From: Segetibacter aerophilus
GTDB lineage: Bacteria; Bacteroidota; Bacteroidia; Chitinophagales; Chitinophagaceae
Assembly: GCF_007991655.1 (NCBI RefSeq)
Contig: NZ_BJYT01000007.1
Coordinates: forward strand, 186,001 to 250,000
Reading direction: 5' to 3'
DNA: 64,000 nt
Shown piece by piece: positions 56,952-64,000 of the stretch. Both the position numbers and the translations under genes were made by a program. The notes beneath the pieces are model-generated. The model saw only the letters and a list, made by a program, of their open reading frames with translations, searched no databases and was not told the DNA's origin. Positions within the stretch are counted from its first letter, which is position 1. Each line of letters starts with the position of its first letter.

Positions 56952-57851
56952 ATGGAAAATAACACTTCACTACAACAGCAACTTCTGGAGGCCGGTGTTC
57001 ACTTTGGTCACCTGAAGAAGAAGTGGAACCCAAAGATGTTGCCTTACATCTTCGCTGAGAAAAAAGGTATTCACATCATCGACCTTAACAAGACTGTAGA
57101 AGGTTTGCAGGAAGCTGCTGCCGCTATGAAAAGCATTGCTAAGAGCGGAAAGAAGATCATGTTTGTTGCTACTAAGAAACAAGCCAAAGAGATCGTGATG
57201 GAAGCTGCAAAAAAAGTAAACATGCCTTTCGTAACTGAGCGTTGGTTGGGTGGTATGCTTACCAACTTCAACACTGTTCGTAAGAGCGTGAAGAAAATGC
57301 AGAGCATCGAAAAAATGTTGAACGATGGTAGCGCTGAAAGCCTTACAAAAAAAGAGCGTTTGACTCTTACTCGTGATAAAGAAAAGATGGAAAAAGTTCT
57401 TGGTGGTATCGCTCAACTAGGTCGTGCCCCAGCTGCTTTGTTCCTTGTTGATATCGGACACGAGCACATTGCTCTTTCTGAAGCAAAGCGTTTAGGTGTA
57501 ACAACTTTCGGTATGGTAGATACCAACTGCGATCCAAACAAAGTTGATTTTGCAATTCCTGCCAACGACGATGCTACTAAATCTGTTGCAATCATTACCA
57601 ACTATATAGCTGCTGCTATCTCTGAAGGTCTTGCCGAAAGACAAGCTTCTAAAGATGATGATCCAGATGGAGATGTAGACAATGATGCAGAAAGAAGAGC
57701 TGCTCGTTTGCAAGCTGAGGCCGAGGCTGAGGCTTCACGTGGTGGTGGCAGAGGTCGTGGCAATACAACAGGTGGTCCTGCTGGTCCTCAAAAGCGTCGC
57801 GTTCCAGGTGGAGCTAGCCGTAGACCAAGTGGTCCCGGAGGTCCTAGATAG
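56952..57851 (+). CDS. rpsB: 30S ribosomal protein S2 with Gly/Arg-rich tail
   Basis: Ribosomal protein uS2. The core (about 1-230) has LLEAGVHFGHLKKKWNPKM, FVTERWLGGMLTNFNT and GMVDTNCDPNKVDFAIPAND. At 299 residues it is longer than most S2 proteins because of a C-terminal extension (about 236-299), first acidic (DDDPDGDVDNDAE) and then Gly/Arg/Pro-rich. Such tails occur in this phylum and are probably disordered. tsf follows after 212 bp that carry repeats and a long hairpin. Confidence 0.97.
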   Translation: MENNTSLQQQLLEAGVHFGHLKKKWNPKMLPYIFAEKKGIHIIDLNKTVEGLQEAAAAMKSIAKSGKKIMFVATKKQAKEIVMEAAKKVNMPFVTERWLGGMLTNFNTVRKSVKKMQSIEKMLNDGSAESLTKKERLTLTRDKEKMEKVLGGIAQLGRAPAALFLVDIGHEHIALSEAKRLGVTTFGMVDTNCDPNKVDFAIPANDDATKSVAIITNYIAAAISEGLAERQASKDDDPDGDVDNDAERRAARLQAEAEAEASRGGGRGRGNTTGGPAGPQKRRVPGGASRRPSGPGGPR

Positions 57852-57853
57852 TT

Positions 57854-57881
57854 GTAAGTGGTAAGTCTTAAGTTGTAAGTA
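57854..57881 (+). repeat. Short direct repeat of GTTGTAAGT units
   Basis: Related GTTGTAAGT, GGTAAGTCTTAA and GTTGTAAGT units follow one another just after rpsB. This looks like a small simple repeat rather than a regulatory site. Confidence 0.45.
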
Positions 57882-57900
57882 AAGAGGAAGAGTGTTTGAG

Positions 57901-57947
57901 CCAGCTTTAGTACTACTATTTGTTATCGTTGCGTCGCACACTTGTAC
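57901..57947 (-). repeat. Dispersed intergenic repeat, copy 7 (inverted)
   Basis: On the plus strand CCAGCTTTAGTACTACTATT leads to GTTGCGTCGCACACTTGTAC at 57928-57947, an exact reverse-complement layout of the family. It lies between rpsB and tsf. Confidence 0.75.
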
Positions 57948-57974
57948 TGGATATTTATTTATTCAGCTAATTAT

Positions 57975-58030
57975 AAAACCACATAGGCACATAGACACAA
58001 TTCGTGTGACTTATGTAACTATGTGGTTTT
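57975..58030 (+). promoter_or_regulatory. Long hairpin with T-rich tail in front of tsf
   Basis: AAAACCACATAG and CTATGTGGTTTT are perfect 12-bp arms. Inner ACACA/TGTGT-like bases can extend the stem, and a long T/A-rich stretch follows before the tsf ATG (58064). It could be a terminator or attenuator between rpsB and tsf, or a repeat of the ACCACATAGGCACATAG type seen in Bacteroidota. Confidence 0.5.
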
Positions 58031-58063
58031 CGTTTTTAATTTTTAATTTTTAATTTTTTCAAT

Positions 58064-58903
58064 ATGTCAACTGCAACAATTACTGCGCAGGATATAAATA
58101 AGTTGCGCCAGGCAACAGGTGCCGGCATGATGGATTGCCGTAAAGCCCTTACTGAAACGAACGGAGATTTTGAAGGAGCTATTGACTGGTTGCGTAAGCA
58201 AGGTCAAAAAGTTGCTGCAAAACGTAGCGATCGTGAAGCTAAAGAAGGTGTAGTAGTTGCGAGAACTACTTTCGATAATAAAGTTGGTATAGTACTTACA
58301 ATCAGTTGTGAGACTGACTTCGTAAGCAAAAATGCTGACTTCGTTGCTTTCGCTACCAGCATCGCTGATGCTGCCATCGCTAACAATGCTAAAAGTGCAG
58401 AAGAAGTAAACGAAGTAACTGTGAACGGAGCGAAAGTTTCAGACATGATCAATGACAAACTTGCTTCTATCGGAGAGAAAATTGGTGTAAGCCGTTTCGA
58501 AAGAATCGAAGCTCCTTATGTTGCTTCATATATTCACGGTGCAAACCGTATGGGGGTTTTAGTTGGTTTAAACAAAGAAGCTCCTGAAGCGGGTAAAGAC
58601 ATTGCTATGCAAATCGCTGCAATGAATCCGCTGGCTGTTGATCCTTCTTCAATTCCTGCTACAACTGTGGAAAGAGAAAGAGCGATCGTGACTGAGCAAA
58701 TTGCATCAGATCCTAAAATGGCTGGTAAACCTGCTGAAATGATTGCAAAAATCGCCGAAGGAAAATTGAACGCCTTCTTTAAAGAAAACACTTTAGGTGC
58801 GCAGCTTTTCGTGAAAGACAGTAGCAAATCAGTTACTGAATATTTGAAAAGCGTTGACAGTGAGTTGAAAGTGCTGGACTTTAAAAGAGTAGCTCTGGGT
58901 TAA
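58064..58903 (+). CDS. tsf: Translation elongation factor EF-Ts
   Basis: EF-Ts recharges EF-Tu with GTP. It has 279 residues. The N-terminal UBA-like region LRQATGAGMMDCRKALTE (about 14-31) and the core signature ETDFVSKNADF (about 87-97) are clear. It follows rpsB as in most bacteria, but with a 212-bp gap containing repeats and a terminator-like hairpin. Transcription of tsf may therefore be partly separate. It ends before a large palindromic terminator. Confidence 0.98.
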   Translation: MSTATITAQDINKLRQATGAGMMDCRKALTETNGDFEGAIDWLRKQGQKVAAKRSDREAKEGVVVARTTFDNKVGIVLTISCETDFVSKNADFVAFATSIADAAIANNAKSAEEVNEVTVNGAKVSDMINDKLASIGEKIGVSRFERIEAPYVASYIHGANRMGVLVGLNKEAPEAGKDIAMQIAAMNPLAVDPSSIPATTVERERAIVTEQIASDPKMAGKPAEMIAKIAEGKLNAFFKENTLGAQLFVKDSSKSVTEYLKSVDSELKVLDFKRVALG

Positions 58904-58920
58904 AAACGAGCACATACTAT

Positions 58921-58960
58921 ATAAAGAAAAAGGGAACGCTCGCGTTCCCTTTTTCTTTAT
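58921..58960. terminator. Bidirectional terminator between tsf and galK
   Basis: Two perfect 19-bp arms, beginning ATAAAGAAAAAGGGAACGC, flank a 2-nt loop, so the element reads the same on both strands, with an A tract before and a T tract after the GC core. It serves the convergent tsf and galK transcripts. Confidence 0.93.
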
Positions 58961-58974
58961 ATCTAGGTAAATCC

Positions 58975-60129
58975 TTATCCTCCTATTTCTTCATGCGTAC
59001 CATCACTAGTAGCTACTTCATACACTTCTGCATCAATGTCAAATTCCTTTTTGTAAGCATCGGTTATTTTTTTTGCCACTTCAGCCCAATCTTTTTTATG
59101 AAGCAGGTTAATTGTACATCCGCCAAAACCTCCACCCATTAACCGGCTTCCAATAATTGACGAATGTTTTTTAGCCTCTTCAACCAAAAAATCAAGTTCC
59201 TTGCAACTTACTTCATACAGTTGGCTAAGCCCCTGGTGCGTCTCAAACATCAACTTTCCGAAAGCCTCCTGTTCATTATTTTCTAATAAAACCGCTGCTT
59301 TTTGAGTACGCTCTATTTCCTGTGTTACGTAAAGGCATCTCTTATAAACAACTTCACCAAGATCTGTCTTATGCTTTTCTACATCTTCAGCTTTTATGTC
59401 TCTAAAAGACTTAATGTTAGGTAGTAGTGATTGCAGTTTAGCAAATCCTTCCTGGCACTGCTGACGTCGCTGGTTATACTCGCCGCTTGCAAGTGAATGG
59501 TGCACTTTTGTATTAATAAGAATCAACGAATATTCTTCTAAATCCAAAGGCAGGTACTTATAATCAAGAGACATACAATCAAGAAGGATAACATTGTTTT
59601 GCTTGCCCATCAAACTCGCAAACATGTCCATGATTCCTACCTTGACTCCAGGAAAAGTATGTTCTGCTTTTTGAGCCATTGTTGCCATCGTTGTCCGCTG
59701 CAGATGAAGCTCGAAGATTTCGTTTAGAGCAAACAGCAGCCCACACTCAACAGCAGCAGATGATGACATGCCGGCACCGATAGGAACGTTGCCGCCAAAT
59801 ACACAGTCAAAACCGTGGATTGTTAATTCCCTTTTTTGTACCTGGTCTATTACTCCAAGCAAATAGTTTTGCCAGCCTTCAACGGGTGTGATGGTAGTTA
59901 GTGGCGTTGAGTAAGCCTCATTAAGGTCAGCGCTATAAAAGTTAGCTGTATCACTGGCGTTGGGAGCAACTGCAAACCAAATCCCTTTATCTGTTGCTGC
60001 CGGCATAACAAAACCGTCGTTATAATCAATGTGTTCGCCTATCAGGTTTATTCTTCCCGGTGAGAAAAAAAGCCTTGGTGTAGTATTGAATTTTTCAGCA
60101 AATGTTTCAACAATCTTATTTGAAGACAT
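58975..60129 (-). CDS. galK: Galactokinase
   Basis: Phosphorylates galactose to galactose-1-phosphate (Leloir pathway). It has 384 residues. The galactokinase signature GRINLIGEHIDYNDG (about 25-39), the ATP-binding GHMP motif PIGAGMSSSAA (about 121-131) and the C-terminal MGGGFGGCTI (about 339-348) are all present. It follows galM by 8 bp in a two-gene operon. galT and galE are not in the window. Confidence 0.97.
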   Translation of the reverse strand: MSSNKIVETFAEKFNTTPRLFFSPGRINLIGEHIDYNDGFVMPAATDKGIWFAVAPNASDTANFYSADLNEAYSTPLTTITPVEGWQNYLLGVIDQVQKRELTIHGFDCVFGGNVPIGAGMSSSAAVECGLLFALNEIFELHLQRTTMATMAQKAEHTFPGVKVGIMDMFASLMGKQNNVILLDCMSLDYKYLPLDLEEYSLILINTKVHHSLASGEYNQRRQQCQEGFAKLQSLLPNIKSFRDIKAEDVEKHKTDLGEVVYKRCLYVTQEIERTQKAAVLLENNEQEAFGKLMFETHQGLSQLYEVSCKELDFLVEEAKKHSSIIGSRLMGGGFGGCTINLLHKKDWAEVAKKITDAYKKEFDIDAEVYEVATSDGTHEEIGG

Positions 60130-60137
60130 AATAGAGT

Positions 60138-61088
60138 TTATAGAGATCGGGTAATAAATTTCGTTGTAAAAGTAGCTGATTCTCCAGGCTGTAAAACTTT
60201 AAGCCCTATCCCATTATTAAATGCGTCTGGTGCACCACTAAGGTTTTCAACGGCTATACTTTTTCTATGTTCGGGGGTGTACACTTGCAGGTACGGGTAA
60301 CTTTCTTCCGGGTGAAACTCAATCTGAACTTTTTTCTGAGGATGCCTGATCACACACATGGGTTGACACTCAGCGAAGTTTAAAGTGAAACAGTTGTCCA
60401 ACTCATGCGGACCGAAATTTTTAATTGAACCAAATTCCTGGTAGGGGATAAGCTTGCCGGTTGGCACAAGGTCTTCGTCGAACTCCAGCATTTCCTTACT
60501 CTGAAATTCTACCTGGTAATCGTTGATACTGTCGCCTAAAGTAAAGTAGGGATGCCATCCGTCAACCATAGGTAGCAACTGTGAATCTACATTTGTTGCT
60601 GTAGTTTTTATGGTGAGAGCGTTCCCTTCTGTCAACGTATATTCTACTTCTGTCTTGAATTTAAACGGGTAACCTTCCATCTCATTTTCATACAAGAAAC
60701 TCAGTTTAACAGAAGCCTTTTCGTCATTTTGCACCTGCTCAGTAATTTCAAAAGGAGCGTTGTAGATCAGCCCGTGAATTGCAGTGCCTCTTAGAGCAAA
60801 CTTGCTCAGCATGTACTCGTTCTGACCAAACTTATATTTCGAATTTTTCACGCGGCAGGCAAAAGGCGAAAGTTTAGCGCTCTTGAAAAACACAGTTACT
60901 TTTTCTGTCGACTCTGCGAGGCTCGAAAAACCGTCTATGACGTTGATCACCTTCCCATGATGTTCAGAAGTGAAATTATTAAGCAGGGCTCCGAAGCTAT
61001 AAATTTCAGCAAAAGTGTTGGTCGTTACATCCTTTAAAATAATTACCGAATGTTTTCCAAAAGAAGATACTGTTACTTCAAAAGCCAT
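60138..61088 (-). CDS. galM: Aldose 1-epimerase (mutarotase)
   Basis: Interconverts alpha and beta anomers of galactose/glucose before phosphorylation. The ATG at 61088 gives 316 residues; a TTG two codons upstream is less likely. The family pattern includes RGTAIHGLIYNAPFEI (His, about 104-119), VDGWHPYFTLGD (catalytic-site His, about 175-186) and a late Glu in SIAVENLSGAPDAFNNG. It is the first gene of galM-galK, fitting galactose use. It belongs to the divergent galM-like group, so exact sugar preference is not certain. Confidence 0.9.
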   Translation of the reverse strand: MAFEVTVSSFGKHSVIILKDVTTNTFAEIYSFGALLNNFTSEHHGKVINVIDGFSSLAESTEKVTVFFKSAKLSPFACRVKNSKYKFGQNEYMLSKFALRGTAIHGLIYNAPFEITEQVQNDEKASVKLSFLYENEMEGYPFKFKTEVEYTLTEGNALTIKTTATNVDSQLLPMVDGWHPYFTLGDSINDYQVEFQSKEMLEFDEDLVPTGKLIPYQEFGSIKNFGPHELDNCFTLNFAECQPMCVIRHPQKKVQIEFHPEESYPYLQVYTPEHRKSIAVENLSGAPDAFNNGIGLKVLQPGESATFTTKFITRSL

Positions 61089-61182
61089 ACGCAAAATTTT
61101 CTTGTAATAAATGTTCCTTTCTGTACTTATTAGTTTTTACGAAATAAGGCCCAATAAGATGAATAGTGTTTGGGCAAGCGGC

Positions 61183-61222
61183 ATAGTTACTATTGAGCTT
61201 TGCTTGCGTCGCACTCGTATAC
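61183..61222 (-). repeat. Dispersed intergenic repeat, copy 8 (inverted)
   Basis: On the plus strand ATAGTTACTATTGAGCTTTG is followed by CTTGCGTCGCACTCGTAT, the reverse-complement layout of the family with the GTAC end changed. Confidence 0.65.
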
Positions 61223-61447
61223 GTATTTTCAATATTCTACCGTCCGGATCCCGCAAATTCCGTTAACACATTTAGTCATCAAAAACAAAACCATGTCTAC
61301 CGAGTTGTGAAGCATCGTGGTTCGAAAATGATAGCGACCAAAAGTACATGTTATCTTTTTCTGGCTTTATGAAAAAAGTGCTGGAAACATTCAAAGTAGG
61401 ATTTGAGCAAAACATGAAAATAGTCAAATGGAGATATGCACTTGAAC

Positions 61448-61490
61448 GAAATGCGTCGCAACCAAAGTAAAAGAGGGAACTAATGCCGGG
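61448..61490 (+). repeat. Dispersed intergenic repeat, diverged copy 9
   Basis: ATGCGTCGCAACCAAAGTAA from the core, then a changed centre and the ATGCCGGG end. Plus orientation, 225 bp from copy 8, so the two copies face each other. Confidence 0.5.
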
Positions 61491-61581
61491 AACAAAAAAA
61501 TGAGATTTTGAAAATGTCTCTTTAAAACATTGAAAACACCTGATTTGGCATAACATTTTAAGACGTTTTAAAAATAAGATT

Positions 61582-61905
61582 ATGCTATACCAAGATGAAG
61601 ATGACAACAGCATTTCAATAAACGCGAATAGCAGCGCCAATGCGGGAAATAGTGATACTGATGAGAACGGTGTTTTTATGGGTGACAGCAGCTTGCAAAC
61701 GCCAGAGGAGTTTGAAAAAGATAAAAAACAAGACCATTCAAAGGAAGACAACCGGGTAACTGCATCCGGAGTAGATGACTTGCAATCCAACAGCGACGGT
61801 GCAGCAGGTACCGACAAGGCGGGTACCGCAGAAAGAAAACCATATGGAGATACAGAGCTTAATAAAGGACTAGAAGCACAGGCCCGTGATGAGGAGGGAG
61901 CTTGA
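61582..61905 (+). CDS. Small acidic, disordered hypothetical protein
   Basis: A 107-residue protein from an ATG, very rich in Asp, Glu, Asn, Ser and Gly with almost no hydrophobic residues, so likely unfolded. No motif or family recognised. A 247-codon frame on the opposite strand is a shadow of low quality. Codon usage appears ordinary for this genome. It could be a stress-related hydrophilic protein, but that is speculation. Confidence 0.5.
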   Translation: MLYQDEDDNSISINANSSANAGNSDTDENGVFMGDSSLQTPEEFEKDKKQDHSKEDNRVTASGVDDLQSNSDGAAGTDKAGTAERKPYGDTELNKGLEAQARDEEGA

Positions 61906-61977
61906 AAACGAGGTCCGCAACGGGTTATTTCCAAACAGACATTTAGAATTGGAGCCGCAGGTAATGAAAGATATTGC

Positions 61978-62007
61978 TTGAACTTTTTACTGCTTTCGTT
62001 TACTTTG
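61978..62007 (+). promoter_or_regulatory. Promoter of serC
   Basis: TTG at 61978-61980, a 19-bp spacer and TTACTTTG at 62000-62007, one base off TAnnTTTG. Transcription would start near 62013, about 10 bases before the ATG. Confidence 0.45.
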
Positions 62008-62023
62008 CACTTCAATTTTTTTT

Positions 62024-63091
62024 ATGGTTCATAATTTTAACGCAGGCCCCAGCATACTTCCCAAAGATGTGTTGCAACAGGCAAGCGAAAGTCTCCTCAA
62101 TTTTAATAACAGTGGTCTTTCTATTTTAGAAATTGGTCATCGTACAGCTTTGTTCGAAGCTGTTTTGCATGAAGCAATATCGTTGGTTAAAGAGCTGATG
62201 CAGCTTGGCTCAGATCACGAAGTATTATTTCTTCACGGTGGTGCAAGCACACAGTTTATGCAGGTTCCGTATAACCTACTTGATGAAGATCAAACGGCAG
62301 CTTATATCGATAATGGTATTTGGGGTAGCAAAGCGATAAAAGAAGCCCGGTTATTTGGAAACGTTGAGGTTGTTGCCTCTTCAAAAGATAAAAACCATAC
62401 ATATCTACCGAAAGAATTTACCACACCGGCAGGTGCCGTTTACCTGCATTATACAACCAATAATACAGTAGAGGGTACACAGTGGCAATCTGTTCCACAA
62501 ACTGATCTTCCTTTGGTGGCAGACATGAGCAGCGATATTTTGAGTCGTCAGCTTGATTTTAACCGTCATGCTTTAATCTATGCAGGTGCACAGAAAAACA
62601 TTGGCATGGCAGGAGTTAATTTATTGGTCATAAACAAAAATGTGCTTGGAAAGGTTAAAAGGAAAATACCTACAATTCTCGATTATCGAATACATATTGA
62701 AAATGGTTCAATGCTAAATACTCCGCCTGTCTTCGCTATTTATGTAAGTATGCTTACGTTAAGATGGCTGAAAAAAATGGGCGGCGTTGCTGCTATCGAA
62801 AAATTAAATAATCAAAAAGCAGATCTCTTTTATTCTACTCTTGATAGTCTTCCAATGTTTAAAGGCCCTGTAGCCAAAGAAGACCGGAGTAAAATGAATG
62901 CAGTATTTGTAATGGAAGATATTTCTCTCGAAAAGCAATTCCTCGATGTCGCTAAACAGGAAAACTTGTACGGTATTAAAGGCCACCGTTCCGTTGGTGG
63001 TTTCAGAGCCTCATTTTATAACGCATTACCTCTAAGCAGTGTAGAAGTACTGGTGCAGGTAATGAAAGACTTCGCTAACAAAGTAGGGTAA
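62024..63091 (+). CDS. serC: Phosphoserine aminotransferase
   Basis: PLP enzyme of serine and pyridoxal phosphate synthesis. It has 355 residues. The N-terminus VHNFNAGPSILPKDVL is the family start, FLHGGASTQFMQVPYNLL (about 69-86) binds the cofactor, and the lysine forming the PLP aldimine is in YAGAQKNIGMAG (about 187-198). The C-terminus GIKGHRSVGGFRASFYNALP is typical. A hairpin lies just after it. A DUF1015 gene follows after 122 bp; serA, often next in this phylum, is not between them. Confidence 0.97.
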   Translation: MVHNFNAGPSILPKDVLQQASESLLNFNNSGLSILEIGHRTALFEAVLHEAISLVKELMQLGSDHEVLFLHGGASTQFMQVPYNLLDEDQTAAYIDNGIWGSKAIKEARLFGNVEVVASSKDKNHTYLPKEFTTPAGAVYLHYTTNNTVEGTQWQSVPQTDLPLVADMSSDILSRQLDFNRHALIYAGAQKNIGMAGVNLLVINKNVLGKVKRKIPTILDYRIHIENGSMLNTPPVFAIYVSMLTLRWLKKMGGVAAIEKLNNQKADLFYSTLDSLPMFKGPVAKEDRSKMNAVFVMEDISLEKQFLDVAKQENLYGIKGHRSVGGFRASFYNALPLSSVEVLVQVMKDFANKVG

Positions 63092-63106
63092 TCGAAAGCG
63101 ATACCA

Positions 63107-63154
63107 CTTGTCGGTTTACCTGTTACCAGCTTCAATTGGGTAACTGTTGACAAG
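63107..63154. terminator. Hairpin after serC
   Basis: CTTGTC/GACAAG and GTTACC/GGTAAC form a two-part stem. There is no T tract, so it may be a weak terminator or a repeat. Confidence 0.35.
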
Positions 63155-63213
63155 CAACCGGAGACACCTAACACATAACATTTCTTATCTTGCGTTCATA
63201 ATTTTTTTAATTA

Positions 63214-64000
63214 ATGGCAAAAATTCTACCCTTTAAAGCGCTTAGACCCGCGGCAGAACTGGCTCCTAAAGTTGCCTCGCGACCGTACGACGTCCTAAAC
63301 AGCAAGGAAGCAAAAGTTGAAGCACAAGGCAACTCTTATTCATTCTTACATATTACCAAAAGTGAAATAGACCTTCCTGAAAGTGTAGACATACATAGCA
63401 AAGAAGTATATGAAAAGGCAAAGCAAAATCTGCAGGCTTTCATTCAGCGAAATGTACTTTTCAGAGAAAGCAAACCCTGTTACTACATCTACGAATTAAT
63501 AATGAATGGACGTAGTCAAACAGGTCTTGTTTGTGCAAGTGCTATAGACGATTACGAAAGTGATATCATTAAAAAGCATGAATTTACAAGACCCGAAAAA
63601 GAAGAAGACAGGATTAATCACATCAAAACCACTGGGGCACAAACAGGAAATGTATTTCTTGCTTACAGAAACGTTGAAGCTATCGACAACCTCTTAAACC
63701 AATGGAAAAGAGACCGGAACGCAGTGTATACCTTTAAAGCAGATGATGGCATCCAACATTCAATTTGGGTTATCAACGATTCAGCTTCTATAAGTCACAT
63801 TACATCTCTTTTTGAAGAAGAAGTGCCAAATACATACATAGCTGACGGCCACCATAGGGCCGCTTCTGCTGCAAAAGTTCGGGCATCTCTTAACGGTAAT
63901 GCAGGTGATGAAGCAAATTATTTTTTAACGACTCTCTTTCCCGCAAGCCAGTTGCAGATAATGGACTATAACCGTGTTGTTAAGGATTTGAATAATCTGT
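63214..64000 (+). CDS. DUF1015 family protein, 3' end beyond window
   Basis: The frame is open from the ATG at 63214 to the window end (262 codons). MAKILPFKALRPAAELAPKV is the family start, followed by ASRPYDVLNSKEA, KKHEFTRPEKEEDR (about 113-126) and YIADGHHRAASA (about 209-220), all conserved in DUF1015. The family function is unproven; in Bacteroidota it often accompanies serine-synthesis genes. It follows serC in the same direction. Confidence 0.92.
   Translation, partial: MAKILPFKALRPAAELAPKVASRPYDVLNSKEAKVEAQGNSYSFLHITKSEIDLPESVDIHSKEVYEKAKQNLQAFIQRNVLFRESKPCYYIYELIMNGRSQTGLVCASAIDDYESDIIKKHEFTRPEKEEDRINHIKTTGAQTGNVFLAYRNVEAIDNLLNQWKRDRNAVYTFKADDGIQHSIWVINDSASISHITSLFEEEVPNTYIADGHHRAASAAKVRASLNGNAGDEANYFLTTLFPASQLQIMDYNRVVKDLNNL

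Larger units (their letters stand above)
61089..61581. other. Repeat-rich gap upstream of galM
   Basis: About 490 bases without a convincing gene, holding two dispersed-repeat copies in opposite orientation (61183-61222 and 61448-61490). No clear promoter box for galM was found. Confidence 0.6.

Noticed and set aside
61272-62015. 247-codon minus-strand frame
   Set aside because: Ser/Cys/Leu-rich composition typical of an antisense shadow of the small acidic protein and its flanks.
1-64000. tRNA, rRNA, CRISPR, insertion sequence or prophage genes
   Set aside because: No TψC-arm-like sequence in a cloverleaf context, no transposase, integrase or phage structural protein was seen on reading both strands.

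Overview
This 64 kb window reads as a chromosome segment of a Bacteroidota bacterium, most likely a Chitinophagaceae-like soil or water organism. The evidence is a SusC/SusD starch locus, a type IX secretion (T9SS) sorting domain on the amylase, a GldH gliding lipoprotein, a BatD protein, almost no Shine-Dalgarno sequences, and several promoters of the Bacteroidota form TTTG-N17-21-TAnnTTTG. The family-level placement is inference. I see no insertion sequence, prophage, CRISPR array, tRNA or rRNA.

Layout. 1-3.5 kb: arginine genes on the minus strand (GNAT acyltransferase, argG, a cupin, and argC cut by the window edge). 3.9-6.9 kb: a large outer-membrane barrel protein. 7.1-18 kb: a starch-utilisation locus on the plus strand, made of a Nudix-type regulator with a broken Nudix box, a GH13 amylase, SusC, SusD and two SusE/F-like starch-binding lipoproteins. 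18.2-25.7 kb: yicC, gldH, a histidine kinase/response regulator pair, batD, cysS and a small membrane protein. 25.8-32.7 kb: rimP, nusA, infB and a SurA-type foldase. 32.8-41.7 kb (minus): SNF2 helicase, comB, an RlpA-like lipoprotein, gcvT, a fatty-acid hydroxylase family protein and dnaN. 42-51 kb: mixed genes including a secreted retropepsin-like protein, a metzincin without a signal peptide, recX, a nitrilase, nagA, an aldo/keto reductase, DoxX, a PIG-L deacetylase and a DUF1080 protein. 51.3-64 kb: sbcC, a yciO-type gene, rplM-rpsI-rpsB-tsf, galM-galK, a small acidic protein, serC and a DUF1015 gene cut by the window end.

How the genes work together. The starch locus holds a surface amylase, a TonB-dependent importer with its lipoprotein lid, accessory glycan-binding lipoproteins and a probable sugar-responsive regulator. 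Two dyads sharing TGTA-N5-TACA lie upstream of the regulator gene and at the predicted start of transcription of the amylase. The rimP-nusA-infB and rplM-rpsI-rpsB-tsf blocks serve translation and transcription elongation, and several carry leader hairpins that could be regulatory.

The most unusual signals are a dispersed intergenic repeat of about 47 bp with at least eight credible copies, a terminator-like hairpin filling the short leader of the rimP-nusA transcript, the putative Nudix-repressor/operator arrangement at the starch locus, and a repeat sequence that has become the in-frame 5' end of argC.
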